64,000 nt of DNA from Pseudomonas sp. CC120222-01a (GTDB lineage: Bacteria; Pseudomonadota; Gammaproteobacteria; Pseudomonadales; Pseudomonadaceae): NCBI RefSeq assembly GCF_003097235.1, contig NZ_QEQQ01000007.1, positions 124,001-188,000 on the forward strand, read 5' to 3'. The stretch's first letter is position 1. Every line of letters begins with the position of its first letter. Below the pieces are notes generated by a model. The model searched no databases. It had not been told where the DNA came from and saw only the letters and a program-made list of their open reading frames with translations. Position numbers and translations under genes: made by a program. Positions 52,471-61,754 of this stretch are shown here, piece after piece.

Positions 52471-54033
52471 ATGTTGGACGCCACGCTTAAATCGCAACTG
52501 AAAACCTACCTGGAGCGGGTCACCCAGCCGATCGAGATCGTTGCCTCCCTCGACGACGGCGCGAAGTCCCGCGAATTGCACGACCTGCTGGTGGAAATCG
52601 CCGGCCTGTCGAACCTCATTACCTTCAGCGCGGATGGCAGCGATGCCCGTCGCCCTTCGTTCTCGCTGAACCGCCCGGGAGCCGACATCAGCCTACGTTT
52701 CGCCGGCATCCCCATGGGCCACGAATTCACCTCCCTGGTGCTGGCGCTGCTGCAAGTCGGCGGCCATCCGTCCAAGGCCAGCGCCGAAGTGATCGAGCAG
52801 ATCCAGGCACTGGAAGGCGAGTTCACCTTCGAAACCTACTTCTCGCTGTCGTGCCAGAACTGCCCGGACGTGGTCCAGGCACTGAACCTGATGGCGGTGC
52901 TCAACCCCAATGTGCGCCACGTGGCCATTGACGGTGCGCTGTTCCAGGAAGAAGTCGAGTCGCGCAAGATCATGGCGGTGCCGAGCATCTACCTGAACGG
53001 CGAAGTGTTCGGCCAGGGCCGCATGGGCCTGGAAGAAATCCTCGGCAAGATCGACACCAACGCAGGCAGCCGCCAGGCCGAAAAGATCAACGCCAAGGAC
53101 GCCTTTGACGTGCTGGTAGTCGGTGGTGGGCCTGCCGGCGCTGCAGCGGCTATCTATGCCGCACGCAAAGGCATCCGCACCGGTGTCGCTGCCGAGCGTT
53201 TCGGCGGCCAGGTGCTCGACACACTGGCCATCGAGAACTTCATCTCGGTGCAAGAGACCGAAGGGCCGATGCTGGCCACGGCGCTGGAAGAGCACGTCAA
53301 GCAGTACGACGTCGACATCATGAACCTGCAGCGCGGCGAAGCGCTGATCCCGGCCACCGACGGCGGCCTGCATGAAGTGCGCCTGGCGGGCGGCGCCTCG
53401 CTCAAGGCCAAGACTGTGATCCTCGCCACCGGTGCCCGCTGGCGTGAAATGAACGTGCCGGGCGAGCAGGAATACCGCGCCCGTGGCGTAGCCTACTGCC
53501 CGCACTGTGACGGCCCGCTGTTCAAGGGCAAGCGCGTGGCGGTGATCGGCGGCGGCAACTCCGGCGTGGAAGCGGCCATCGACCTGGCCGGTATCGTCGC
53601 CCAGGTGACGCTGATCGAGTTCGACAGCCAGCTGCGTGCTGACGCGGTGTTGCAGCGCAAGCTGCACAGCCTGCCGAACGTCAAGGTGATCACCAGCGCG
53701 CTGACTACCGAAGTGGTCGGCAATGGCGAGAAAGTGACGGGCTTGCGTTACAAGGACCGCACCACCGATGAGGTGCATGACCTGGCGCTGGAAGGCATCT
53801 TCGTGCAGATCGGCCTGCTGCCGAACACCGATTGGCTCAAAGGCACGGTCGAACTGTCGCCACGTGGCGAGATCATCGTGGACGCCAAGGGCCAGACCAG
53901 TGTGCCGGGTGTGTTTGCCGCAGGTGACGTGACCACCGTGCCGTACAAGCAGATCGTCATTGCGGTGGGCGAGGGCGCGAAGGCTTCGCTGGCGGCGTTC
54001 GATCACTTGATCCGCACTTCGGCACCGGCGTAA
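52471..54033 (+). CDS. ahpF: alkyl hydroperoxide reductase subunit F
   Basis: A 520-aa flavoprotein. The N-terminal thioredoxin-like domain has SCQNCPD near residue 130, and the C-terminal thioredoxin-reductase domain has [18 protein letters not shown], the redox pair in CPHCDGP and the NADH site [14 protein letters not shown]. It passes electrons from NADH to AhpC. ATG 52471 is chosen after AAGGAA. Confidence 0.95.
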   Translation: MLDATLKSQLKTYLERVTQPIEIVASLDDGAKSRELHDLLVEIAGLSNLITFSADGSDARRPSFSLNRPGADISLRFAGIPMGHEFTSLVLALLQVGGHPSKASAEVIEQIQALEGEFTFETYFSLSCQNCPDVVQALNLMAVLNPNVRHVAIDGALFQEEVESRKIMAVPSIYLNGEVFGQGRMGLEEILGKIDTNAGSRQAEKINAKDAFDVLVVGGGPAGAAAAIYAARKGIRTGVAAERFGGQVLDTLAIENFISVQETEGPMLATALEEHVKQYDVDIMNLQRGEALIPATDGGLHEVRLAGGASLKAKTVILATGARWREMNVPGEQEYRARGVAYCPHCDGPLFKGKRVAVIGGGNSGVEAAIDLAGIVAQVTLIEFDSQLRADAVLQRKLHSLPNVKVITSALTTEVVGNGEKVTGLRYKDRTTDEVHDLALEGIFVQIGLLPNTDWLKGTVELSPRGEIIVDAKGQTSVPGVFAAGDVTTVPYKQIVIAVGEGAKASLAAFDHLIRTSAPA

Positions 54034-54042
54034 GCCTGCACG

Positions 54043-54074
54043 GGCCTCTTCGCGGGCTTGCCCGCGAAGAGGCC
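54043..54074. repeat. REP-type palindrome
   Basis: GGCCTCTTCGCGGGC / GCCCGCGAAGAGGCC, a 15-bp stem with a 2-nt loop directly after ahpF. Confidence 0.8.
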
Positions 54075-54138
54075 AGCACTGACAAAGCAAAACCTGAGGG
54101 TGTCTATGCTTACCGCAGATACCCTCAGGAGCTTCACC

Positions 54139-54327
54139 ATGACCCTGATCAGCCGCGAACCCTGGTGGCTAATCCCCCCCAAGCCCGGGCAGAAAGAGCA
54201 GGATCTGCACTGGGGCTACCTCGAGATCTATGCCGACGGCCGCACCGTGTTCGTCGACCAGCGCCCCAGTGAGCGGGAGCTGGCCGAGCGCAAGAGCTGT
54301 CGCAACTTCCCCGACCCGGAACCGTAG
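54139..54327 (+). CDS. hypothetical protein, 62 aa
   Basis: A small soluble protein (MTLISREPWWLIPPKPGQKE, then HWGYLEIYADGRTVFVDQRPSERELAERK). CAGGAG lies 7 nt before ATG 54139. No known domain. Conserved-looking because of the compact Trp/Pro-rich head. It converges on yceH 5 nt later. Confidence 0.6.
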   Translation: MTLISREPWWLIPPKPGQKEQDLHWGYLEIYADGRTVFVDQRPSERELAERKSCRNFPDPEP

Positions 54328-54332
54328 GTGGC

Positions 54333-54980
54333 TCAGCCTTCCAGCTCGGCCAGGCGTGCCTCCAGCGCCGCGATCCGCGCCTCCAGGGCTTCAATGCGTT
54401 CTTCCGAAACATTGCCACCACTGCCGCGAACGCCGCCTTCCTGCTGGCGTGCGGCCAGAATGGCTTCGATTTCCGCCGGGTCACCGAGGGCATGGGTATA
54501 GCGGTCTTCCCGCTGCCCGGCCTGGCGTGGCAGGTGCAGGGCCAGGTCACGCGAAATCAGGCGTTCGAGCTGATGCTGGATCTGTTCGGTGTCGTCGAAG
54601 TCGTGCAGGCGGTTGCTGCGGGTCAGCAGTTCGTTGAGGGTCTGCGGCCCACGCAGGAACATCAGGCCCATCAGCACCAGCTGTGCCGGGACCAGTTCCA
54701 GGGCCTTGTCCACCCGCTGTTCCCAGCGGTCGGCGCGGCTGCCCATCTGCAGGCGGGTCATGTCCTGGCCCTCGAGGGCGCGCAGGGCCTGGCCGACCTG
54801 GCCTTGGGTGAGGTTCATGACCGGTTCCCGGCTGGTCTTCTGGTTACAAGCCAGGACCAGGGCGTTGAGGGTCAGCGGGTAGCTTTCCGGGCTGGTGGCC
54901 TGCTTCTCGATCAGCGCGCCGAGAATGCGGATCTCGACGCTGCTGAAGCGGCCTTCGCCTGCGGTTTCGTGTTCTGACAT
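54333..54980 (-). CDS. yceH: YceH family protein (UPF0502/DUF480)
   Basis: A 215-aa protein of two winged-helix repeats (residues about 10-170: [62 protein letters not shown]) and a C-terminal coiled coil ([20 protein letters not shown]). Function unknown; the fold suggests nucleic acid binding. Confidence 0.88.
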   Translation of the reverse strand: MSEHETAGEGRFSSVEIRILGALIEKQATSPESYPLTLNALVLACNQKTSREPVMNLTQGQVGQALRALEGQDMTRLQMGSRADRWEQRVDKALELVPAQLVLMGLMFLRGPQTLNELLTRSNRLHDFDDTEQIQHQLERLISRDLALHLPRQAGQREDRYTHALGDPAEIEAILAARQQEGGVRGSGGNVSEERIEALEARIAALEARLAELEG

Positions 54981-55042
54981 GGCCCTGTCTCATTGCTGGG
55001 GAAAGGCCACTAGCGTAGGTAAAGCTGCGGTGTAAGGCAATT

Positions 55043-55146
55043 GGGACCGCTTCGCGGTCCTTTCGCGACACAAGGCCGCTACTACAGGGGGCCGCGTGCT
55101 CTTGTAGGAGCGGCCTTGTGTCGCGAAAGGGCCGCAAAGCGGCCCC
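55043..55146. repeat. REP pair (inverted)
   Basis: cctttcgcgacacaaggccg at 55059-55086 pairs with cggccttgtgtcgcgaaagg at 55102-55130; each has its own flanking ccgc hairpin. It lies between yceH and sstT. Confidence 0.85.
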
Positions 55147-55153
55147 GGCAATC

Positions 55154-56365
55154 TCAAATACTGCGCCGTTCTTCAGCCTGGCAAGCCGCCGCCGTGAACA
55201 ACACATCGGTCGAAGAATTCAGCGCCGTCTCCGCCGAATCCTGCAGCACGCCAATGATGAAGCCGACCGCCACCACCTGCATGGCAATCTCGCTGGGGAT
55301 GCCGAACAGGCTGCATGCCAGCGGAATCAGCAGCAGCGAACCACCCGCAACCCCAGAGGCACCGCAGGCGCAGATTGCCGCCACCAGGCTCAGCAGCACC
55401 GCCGTCGGCAAGTCGACCGGAATGCCCAGGGTATGCACCGCCGCCAGGGTCAGCACGGTGATGGTGATCGCCGCACCGGCCATGTTGATGGTCGCCCCCA
55501 GCGGGATCGACACCGAATAGGTGTCCTCATGCAGCCCCAGGCGCTCCGAAAGCGCCAGGTTGACCGGGATGTTGGCCGCCGAGCTGCGGGTGAAGAACGC
55601 GGTAATGCCGCTCTCGCGCAGGCACAGCAAAGTCAGCGGGTAAGGGTTGCGGCGGATCTTCCAGAACACGATCAGCGGGTTCATCACCAGTGCCACGAAC
55701 AGCATGCAGCCGATCAGCACACCCAGCAGGTGCAGGTAGCCAAGCAGGGCGCTGAGGCCAGACTGCGCCAGGGTCGAGCTGACCAGCCCGAAGATGCCCA
55801 GCGGGGCGAAGCGGATCACCACGCGCACGATCAAGGTCACGCCATTGGACAGGTCTTCGACCACGGTACGGGTAGTCTGCCCGGCATGGCGCAAGGCAAC
55901 GCCCAGGCCGACGGCCCAGGTCAGCACACCGATGAAGTTGCCCTTGAGCAAGGCATTGACCGGGTTGTCGACCGCGCTCAGCAGAAGGTTCTGCAGTACC
56001 TCGGCAATGCCACCCGGTGCGCTCAGGGTCGCCTCGCCGGCGCTCAGGGCCAGCTGTGATGGGAACAGCATGCTGGCGACCACGGCCACCACGGCGGCGG
56101 CGAAGGTGCCCAGCAGGTACAGCCAGAGGATCGGGCGGATGTGGGTTTCCTGGCCGTGGCGGTGGTTGGCGATCGACGCCATGACCAGAATGAACACCAG
56201 CACCGGCGCGACGGCCTTGAGGGCGCTGACGAACACTTTGCCGAGGAAGCCAAGGTCAAGGGCGATGGCGGGAGCCAGCAGGGCCAGGGCGATGCCGGCG
56301 ACCAGGCCGATGACGATCTGGGTGACCAGGCTGGTGCGGTTGAGGAGGCGGAAAACAGGCGTCAT
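55154..56365 (-). CDS. sstT: serine/threonine:Na+ symporter
   Basis: A 403-aa DAACS-family transporter: nine helices, the signature [21 protein letters not shown] and [21 protein letters not shown]. It imports L-Ser and L-Thr with Na+. The start at 56365 is fixed by the usual N-terminus ([17 protein letters not shown]). It precedes the divergent-strand nhaR gene on the same strand. Confidence 0.9.
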   Translation of the reverse strand: MTPVFRLLNRTSLVTQIVIGLVAGIALALLAPAIALDLGFLGKVFVSALKAVAPVLVFILVMASIANHRHGQETHIRPILWLYLLGTFAAAVVAVVASMLFPSQLALSAGEATLSAPGGIAEVLQNLLLSAVDNPVNALLKGNFIGVLTWAVGLGVALRHAGQTTRTVVEDLSNGVTLIVRVVIRFAPLGIFGLVSSTLAQSGLSALLGYLHLLGVLIGCMLFVALVMNPLIVFWKIRRNPYPLTLLCLRESGITAFFTRSSAANIPVNLALSERLGLHEDTYSVSIPLGATINMAGAAITITVLTLAAVHTLGIPVDLPTAVLLSLVAAICACGASGVAGGSLLLIPLACSLFGIPSEIAMQVVAVGFIIGVLQDSAETALNSSTDVLFTAAACQAEERRSI

Positions 56366-56439
56366 GTGCAGCGAAGTCTCGGAATCTTCAAAGGGCGCGA
56401 CTTTAGCACAATCAGGCCCGGCCCTATCGCCAGCAGGCA

Positions 56440-57339
56440 CTACCAGTGAAACAGCTCCCGCCGCGCCCCCTCGGTAATCGCCACGATCCCTGGGTGCTTG
56501 ACCTTGCGCTCCACCGAAATGGCATAGAACGATTCATGCACTGCTTCGGTCTGGCCAACCAGCTCGACGCCATACTGCCGGCACACTTCCTCGGCAATCA
56601 CGCTCGGTGCGACGAATATCCCGCTGCCCGACTGGCCGAACGCCTGCATCAGTGCACTGTCATCGAACTCGCCAATGATCCTGGGCTGTACCTGCTGCTC
56701 GCCCAGCCAGCGCAGCAGGCGGCTGCGCACCACCGTCTCCGGCCCTGGAATCAGCAGCGGCGCATCCTGCAGGCAGGCGGGGAAGGGGCCAGCATGCTGC
56801 CGGGCCAGGGCCGGGGTGGCGAAGAAGCTCAGGCCACATTCGCCGAGCTTCTGGCTGTAGCCCTTGATGTCCAGGTGGCTGGGCATCGGGCTGTCGGAAA
56901 TCACCAGGTCCAGGCGCTGGATCGCCAGGTCTGCCAGCAACCGTTCGAGCTTGTCTTCGCGGCAACTGATGCGCAGCACTTCGTCCAGCTCCATGGTCGG
57001 CGCCAGCAGGCGATAGACGATCGACTTCGGCACCACGTCGGCCACCCCCACGCGAAACAGGATCTGCTCCTGCGGGCCGGCCCGGAGCATGGCCTCCAGC
57101 TCGCCGCCGATCTGGAACATCTGTTCGGCGTAGACCAGCGTCTGACGGCCGGTCTCGGTCAGCTCCAGTTGCCGGCCGACGCGCTGGAACAGCTCCAGCC
57201 CGTAGGTCTGCTCGAGCAGGCTGATCTGCCCGCTGATGGTCTGCGGCGTGAGGTTCAGCTGCTCGCTTGCGCGGGCGATGCTGCCGGTCTTGGCTACGGC
57301 CCAGAAGTAGTGGAGCTGGCGATAGTTGAGCACGCGCAC
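56440..57339 (-). CDS. nhaR: LysR-family activator NhaR
   Basis: A 299-aa LTTR with the NhaR start [33 protein letters not shown]. Known NhaR senses Na+ and activates nhaA; here it probably controls Na+-linked genes including sstT. The start is GTG 57339 (MRVLNYR). It is divergent from the lipoprotein gene at 57466. Confidence 0.88.
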   Translation of the reverse strand: MRVLNYRQLHYFWAVAKTGSIARASEQLNLTPQTISGQISLLEQTYGLELFQRVGRQLELTETGRQTLVYAEQMFQIGGELEAMLRAGPQEQILFRVGVADVVPKSIVYRLLAPTMELDEVLRISCREDKLERLLADLAIQRLDLVISDSPMPSHLDIKGYSQKLGECGLSFFATPALARQHAGPFPACLQDAPLLIPGPETVVRSRLLRWLGEQQVQPRIIGEFDDSALMQAFGQSGSGIFVAPSVIAEEVCRQYGVELVGQTEAVHESFYAISVERKVKHPGIVAITEGARRELFHW

Positions 57340-57465
57340 GGATCCCGATTCGAAAAAACCGAAGTATACACACTGGAAATACGAATTTTCCTGAAGTATT
57401 GGCGTCTTTAGAATGCGACCCCATCAGGCGCTTCGCGCCGCCGGGATTTTTCAAGCGAGGACACC

Positions 57466-57705
57466 ATGCTGCAACTCAAATCCATTGGCACTCCGCTGGT
57501 GCTGGCCCTGGCGCTGTTCAGCCTGGCCGGTTGCGACCAGGCCGAGAAGTCTGCCCAGCAGATGCTCGATCAGGCCGCCAAGTCGGCCAAGCAGGCCATC
57601 GACGACACCAACAAGGCCGCCCAGCAGGCGTTGAGCGATGCCATCGGTCACGAGGGCCAGAAGCCCAAGGACGCCGAGAAGAAAGCACACACCCAAGAAA
57701 TCTGA
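57466..57705 (+). CDS. small lipoprotein with an Ala/Gln-rich helix, 79 aa
   Basis: A lipobox (SLAGC) ends the signal. The mature part is an amphipathic helix (AEKSAQQMLDQAAKSAKQAI, then KAAQQALSDAI) like short outer-membrane lipoproteins. GAGGACACC precedes the ATG. Function unknown. It is 28 nt before the TerC gene and may share its transcript. Confidence 0.7.
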   Translation: MLQLKSIGTPLVLALALFSLAGCDQAEKSAQQMLDQAAKSAKQAIDDTNKAAQQALSDAIGHEGQKPKDAEKKAHTQEI

Positions 57706-57733
57706 CCCCAACCGCCGCTTCAGGATTTGAACA

Positions 57734-58486
57734 ATGGAATACTTGCTGGAACTCGCCGCTAGCCCTACCGCCTGGGTCGCCCTGGCAACACTGGTGGCCA
57801 TGGAAGTGGTACTGGGTATCGACAACCTGATCTTCATCTCGATCCTGACCAACAAGCTGCCTGTGGAATACCGCTCCAAGGCACGCCGTATCGGTATCAG
57901 CATGGCCCTGGTCATGCGCCTGGCCTTGCTCAGCACCGTGGCCTGGATCGTGCAGTTGACCGACCCGGTGTTCGAAGTGTTCGGTAACGCCTTCTCGTGG
58001 AAGGACGTAATCCTGATTGCCGGCGGCCTGTTCCTGCTGTGGAAAGCCACCAAGGAGATTCACGAGAACGTCGACCCGCACGGCGCCAAGGAAGAAGCCA
58101 AGGTCTCCAACACGGTCACCCTGGGCTTTGCCGCGGCGATCTTCCAGATCCTGTTGCTGGACATCGTCTTCTCGGTCGACAGCATCATCACTGCCGTGGG
58201 CATGACCGAGCACCTGCCGATCATGATCATTGCCGTGATCACCGCCGTCATTGTCATGATGGTGGCCGCCGACCCGCTGGCCAACTTCATCAATGACAAC
58301 CCGACGGTGGTGATGCTGGCCCTTGGCTTCCTGATCATGATCGGCATGACGCTGATCGCCGAAGGTTTTGGCGCCCATGTACCGAAAGGGTATGTGTACG
58401 CGGCGATGGCCTTCTCGACGGTGATCGAAATCCTCAACATCCTGGCCCGCCGAGCGCGGGTCAAGCGTGAAGCCGCTGAAGGCTGA
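57734..58486 (+). CDS. TerC-family integral membrane protein
   Basis: A 250-aa protein with about seven helices and the family motifs [23 protein letters not shown] and [19 protein letters not shown], whose buried Asp residues suggest metal ion handling. TerC relatives load or export Mn2+ and other metals and affect tellurite resistance. It has no C-terminal CBS domains, so it is the short type. A terminator follows at 58508. Confidence 0.88.
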   Translation: MEYLLELAASPTAWVALATLVAMEVVLGIDNLIFISILTNKLPVEYRSKARRIGISMALVMRLALLSTVAWIVQLTDPVFEVFGNAFSWKDVILIAGGLFLLWKATKEIHENVDPHGAKEEAKVSNTVTLGFAAAIFQILLLDIVFSVDSIITAVGMTEHLPIMIIAVITAVIVMMVAADPLANFINDNPTVVMLALGFLIMIGMTLIAEGFGAHVPKGYVYAAMAFSTVIEILNILARRARVKREAAEG

Positions 58487-58507
58487 TCAAGGCGGGTGAA
58501 AAAAACA

Positions 58508-58530
58508 ACGGGGCGCTTGGCGCCCCGTTT
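58508..58530. terminator. bidirectional terminator
   Basis: ACGGGGCGC-TTG-GCGCCCCGT with a short T-run, between convergent genes. Confidence 0.75.
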
Positions 58531-58549
58531 GCATTAAGGTGAAGAAACC

Positions 58550-58729
58550 TCAGTGTACCCCGGCATGCCGCCGCGCCCTGCGCACAGGCGGCGCCTTGGC
58601 CGGGGCCTGCGGTGGCAGGTGGTGATGCTGGGAATGACGCCGCACGATACGCAGAACGCCCCATAGCATGGCGGCCGCGACGCTCAGCCACATACCCACC
58701 AGCATGAGGATTGCCATGGTCAGGCTCAT
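58550..58729 (-). CDS. small membrane protein with His-rich tail, 59 aa
   Basis: One N-terminal helix (MSLTMAILMLVGMWLSVAAA) and a basic/His tail (RRHSQHHHLPPQ, RRARRHAGVH). AAGGAGG lies at ideal spacing before ATG 58729. No known family. The 213-bp stretch 58730-58942 upstream is otherwise empty. Confidence 0.6.
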   Translation of the reverse strand: MSLTMAILMLVGMWLSVAAAMLWGVLRIVRRHSQHHHLPPQAPAKAPPVRRARRHAGVH

Positions 58730-58942
58730 GTGTGCCTCCTTCTCTTGGGCCAACCTGCGGTTCGCCCTCCAGACACAGCTTTAGTCTAGCTGCCCGCCCG
58801 TGACGTTCCATTGACCAAAGGTCGATTGCTTAAGCCGATTGGTTCCGTTCGCTTGTCGGACTATACCCGCGCCACGCGCCGCCCTATGATCGGTGGCCAG
58901 AGCCGGGCGCTGCCTGCCTGGCACCGGAACAAGCGAGTGTCC

Positions 58943-59629
58943 ATGGAGCAATATTCCTGCAAGCGCTGGGCGACCGTCCCACGTCAGCTGTTGGCCGCCT
59001 GCCTGGTGGCCGCGACCCTGGGCGGCTGCGCCAGCGCACCCCCTGCAAGCCTCAAGGGCATGCCCCAGCGGGTCGAAATCAGCAGCGTGCCGTTCTACCG
59101 CGGCAATGCCAACCACAGCGGGGCGATGGCCCTGGCCGCGCTGCTCTCGCAGCAAGGTGCGCCAATCACCCCGGGGCTGCTGGACAAACCGCTGAATCTG
59201 CCCAAGGGCGCCGATGCGTTGGCAACCAGCATCCCGCGCGTGGCCCGCGAGTACGGCATGGTCGTGTACCCGCTGGACAAGCAACTGGATGCCTTGCTGA
59301 CTCAAGTGGCCGCGGGTAATCCGGTGCTGCTGCGTTACGAGGAGGGTTCGGCGTGGTGGAGCGAACCGCGTTACGCGGTGCTGATCGGCTATGACAGCTT
59401 CAAGAAGCGCGTGCTGCTGCGCTCAGGGATGCATCGGCGCCAGCTGATGGCGTTCGACGACTTTGCCTCGGCGTGGGCGAAGGAGGGGAGTTGGGCGGTG
59501 CTGGTGCAGCCCCCGCGCCAGCTGCCGGCCCAGGTGGACCGCCAGCGTTGGCTACAGGCTGCCGACGAACTGGCCCGTGCGGGCCAGGAAGTGGCGGCAA
59601 AACAGGCTGTGCGCAGCCTGAACAAGTAG
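58943..59629 (+). CDS. C39-peptidase-like lipoprotein without catalytic residues
   Basis: A 228-aa lipoprotein (lipobox LGGC, Cys29). The body has the papain-like C39 fold: the usual catalytic Cys site (QCGPA) reads NHSGAM, with Ser59, and the His motif (HYVVVVGYD) reads RYAVLIGYD, with Tyr144. So both catalytic positions are changed and the protein is probably a binding or chaperone domain. No processing partner is adjacent. ATG 58943 is chosen because the lipoprotein signal then lies at residues 12-28. Confidence 0.75.
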   Translation: MEQYSCKRWATVPRQLLAACLVAATLGGCASAPPASLKGMPQRVEISSVPFYRGNANHSGAMALAALLSQQGAPITPGLLDKPLNLPKGADALATSIPRVAREYGMVVYPLDKQLDALLTQVAAGNPVLLRYEEGSAWWSEPRYAVLIGYDSFKKRVLLRSGMHRRQLMAFDDFASAWAKEGSWAVLVQPPRQLPAQVDRQRWLQAADELARAGQEVAAKQAVRSLNK

Positions 59630-59642
59630 CCTTACCTGCACC

Positions 59643-59736
59643 GGCCTCTTCGCGGGCACGCCCGCTCCCACAAATACTGCAATGGTTTTGAACCTTGTGC
59701 AGTCCCTGTGGGAGCGGGCGAGCCCGCGAAGAGGCC
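59643..59736. repeat. REP pair (inverted)
   Basis: ggcctcttcgcgggc + acgcccgctcccaca at 59643-59672 is repeated inverted at 59707-59736 (one mismatch at the centre). It lies between the C39-like and puuB-like genes. Confidence 0.85.
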
Positions 59737-59749
59737 AAGCCTGCTTACA

Positions 59750-61033
59750 TCAGAAGCCCAGACGATCACGCAGGCTGTAGTACCAGGCACCGATGGCGCT
59801 GAACGGCACGCGCAGCATCTGGCCACCCGGGAACGGGTAGTGCGGCAGGCCGGCAAAGGCGTCGAAACGCTCGGCCTGGCCGCGCAGGGCCTCGGCCAGC
59901 ACCTTGCCTGCCAGGTGGGTGTAGGTCACGCCGTGGCCCGAGCAACCCTGCGAGTAGTAGATGTTGTCGCCGATACGGCCGACCTGTGGCAGACGCGACA
60001 GGGTCAGCAGGAAGTTGCCGGTCCAGGCGTAGTCGATCTTGACGTTCTTCAGCTGCGGGAAGGCCTTGAGCATCTTCGGGCGAATGATCGCTTCGATGTT
60101 GGCCGGGTCGCGCGCACCGTACACCACGCCACCGCCGAAGATCAGGCGCTTGTCGCCGGTCAGGCGGTAGTAGTCGAGCAGGTAGTTGCAGTCTTCCACG
60201 CAGTAGTCCTGCGGCAGCAGGGTGCGGGCCAGTTCTTCGCCCAGCGGTTCGGTGGTGATCACCTGGGTGCCGCACGGCATCGACTTGGCGGCCAGCTCCG
60301 GTACCAGGTTGCCCAGGTAGGCGTTACCGGCAACGATGATGAACTTGGCGCGGATCTTACCTTGTGGGGTGTGCACCACCGGGTTGGCACCACGCTCGAT
60401 GCGGATGGCCGGAGTCTGCTCATAAATGACGCCGCCCAGCGATTCGACCGCAGCCGCTTCGCCCAGGGCCAGGTTCAGCGGGTGGATGTGGCCGCCGCTC
60501 ATGTCCAGCATGCCGCCGACATAGCTGTCGCAGGCAACCACTTCACGGATGCGCTTCTGGTCCATCAGCTCCAGCTGGGTGTGACCGAAGCGTTCCCACA
60601 GGCGTTTTTGCGACTCCAGGTGCCCCATCTGCTTGGAGGTCAGCGCGGCGAACACGCCGCCGTCCTTCAGGTCACACTGGATGTTGTACTTGGCCACGCG
60701 CTCACGGATGATGCGGCCGCCTTCGAAGGCCATCTTGCCGAGCAGCTGTGCTTCTTTAGGGCCGACGGTGCGCTCGATGACGTCGATGTCGCGGCTGTAG
60801 CTGTTGACGATCTGGCCACCGTTGCGGCCCGATGCGCCGAAGCCGACCTTGGCCGCTTCGACGATGCTTACCTTGAAGCCGTTTTCCAGCAGGAACAGCG
60901 CGCTGGACAGGCCGGTGTAGCCGGCACCGATGATGCAGATATCGGTTTCCACCTCACCCTGCAGCGCCGGACGTGGCGGCACCGGGTTGGCCGAGGCGGC
61001 GTAGTAGGACTGGGGGTAGGGGGTGTTAGCCAT
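59750..61033 (-). CDS. puuB: FAD-dependent amine oxidase, gamma-glutamylputrescine-oxidase-like
   Basis: A 427-aa DAO-superfamily flavoprotein: SYYAASAN at the N-terminus, FAD site IIGAGYTGLSSALFLLENG, then FGASGRNGGQIVNSYSRDID, SGGHIHPLNLALGEA and the C-terminal GCSGHGVTYTHLAGKVLAEAL. All are typical of PuuB/PauB, which oxidise gamma-glutamylputrescine in putrescine use. No puu neighbours are here, so a related amine is possible. Start 61033 follows GAGG. The upstream 202-bp gap contains the tRNA promoter. Confidence 0.83.
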   Translation of the reverse strand: MANTPYPQSYYAASANPVPPRPALQGEVETDICIIGAGYTGLSSALFLLENGFKVSIVEAAKVGFGASGRNGGQIVNSYSRDIDVIERTVGPKEAQLLGKMAFEGGRIIRERVAKYNIQCDLKDGGVFAALTSKQMGHLESQKRLWERFGHTQLELMDQKRIREVVACDSYVGGMLDMSGGHIHPLNLALGEAAAVESLGGVIYEQTPAIRIERGANPVVHTPQGKIRAKFIIVAGNAYLGNLVPELAAKSMPCGTQVITTEPLGEELARTLLPQDYCVEDCNYLLDYYRLTGDKRLIFGGGVVYGARDPANIEAIIRPKMLKAFPQLKNVKIDYAWTGNFLLTLSRLPQVGRIGDNIYYSQGCSGHGVTYTHLAGKVLAEALRGQAERFDAFAGLPHYPFPGGQMLRVPFSAIGAWYYSLRDRLGF

Positions 61034-61193
61034 GCTGCAGGAACCTCTGTGTTTTATATTTTTAACGAATGTACCGATGCTATCAATAATAATAAACACC
61101 CGCTAGTCGTCTGTTGAAAATCCTTTACCGGCCTGCAGCGGGCCCTTCTCTATAAACAGTTTAAGATTCAGTGAGTTAGCGCGAAAAAAAGTG

Positions 61194-61221
61194 TTGACAG
61201 GGTTTTTGGATTGCGTAGAAT
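61194..61221 (+). promoter_or_regulatory. sigma70 promoter of first tRNA-Val
   Basis: TTGACA at 61194-61199, 16-nt spacer, TAGAAT at 61216-61221; the tRNA begins 15 nt later. Confidence 0.8.
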
Positions 61222-61314
61222 GCGCACCACACGACAGGCACATAGCTCAGTTGGTTAGAGCACCACCTTGACATGGTGGGGGTCGTTGGTTCGAGTCCAA
61301 TTGTGCCTACCAAA
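61220..61314 (+). repeat. 95-bp direct repeat, copy 1 (contains tRNA-Val)
   Basis: Identical to 61477-61571: 16 bp of leader, the tRNA and 2 bp after. Flanking sequences differ, including separate promoters and terminators. A tandem duplication of the tRNA module. Confidence 0.85.
61236..61312 (+). tRNA. tRNA-Val (anticodon GAC), copy 1
   Basis: A 77-nt cloverleaf: acceptor AGGCACA/TGTGCCT, anticodon loop TT-GAC-AT, T arm TTGGTTCGAGTCCAA and encoded CCA. Confidence 0.95.
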
Positions 61315-61339
61315 CAAAGCCCCGGTTTTCCGGGCATCG

Positions 61340-61370
61340 AAAAGGGCGATCCGAGAGGGTCGCCCTTTTT
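61340..61370 (+). terminator. terminator after tRNA-Val copy 1
   Basis: AAAAGGGCGATCC-GAGA-GGGTCGCCCTTTTT. A shorter stem ccccggttttccggg lies at 61320-61334. Confidence 0.8.
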
Positions 61371-61449
61371 GCATTATGGGCGCATCCGCGGTGGTGGCTA
61401 CCGGCGCCTGTAGGTTTCTGAAAGTTTTTGATTTTTTTGAAAAAAACGC

Positions 61450-61478
61450 TTTACAGGTGCGCATTCGATCACTAATAT
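61450..61478 (+). promoter_or_regulatory. sigma70 promoter of second tRNA-Val
   Basis: TTTACA at 61450-61455, 17-nt spacer, TAATAT at 61473-61478; 14 nt to the tRNA. Confidence 0.75.
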
Positions 61479-61571
61479 GCGCACCACACGACAGGCACAT
61501 AGCTCAGTTGGTTAGAGCACCACCTTGACATGGTGGGGGTCGTTGGTTCGAGTCCAATTGTGCCTACCAAA
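61477..61571 (+). repeat. 95-bp direct repeat, copy 2
   Basis: The second copy of the repeat described at 61220-61314, 257 bp downstream. Confidence 0.85.
61493..61569 (+). tRNA. tRNA-Val (anticodon GAC), copy 2
   Basis: Sequence identical to copy 1 at 61236-61312. It has its own promoter and terminator. Confidence 0.95.
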
Positions 61572-61578
61572 TCTGAAG

Positions 61579-61607
61579 AAGGGCGTCCCGAAAGGGGCGC
61601 CCTTTTT
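61579..61607 (+). terminator. terminator after tRNA-Val copy 2
   Basis: AAGGGCGTCCC-GAAA-GGGGCGCCCTTTTTT; ten bases after the tRNA. Confidence 0.8.
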
Positions 61608-61754
61608 TCATTTTCGCTGTTCGACATGGCGGCGCGTTCCAGGGGCGGCTAATCTCGCATTGAATGGTTCGAGAACATCGCCACGGAGTAGGTAGCGGCA
61701 TTGTGTGAAGGCTGCTTGGCGTCTTCCGCCGATCCCGATGAGGGGAGCCTCTCC

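Noticed and set aside
52693..54090. 465-codon open frame opposite ahpF
   Set aside because: Shadow of a complete ahpF; no recognisable domain.
59708..61117. 469-codon open frame opposite the puuB-like gene
   Set aside because: Translation is compositionally biased with no motif; the opposite strand encodes a full flavoprotein.
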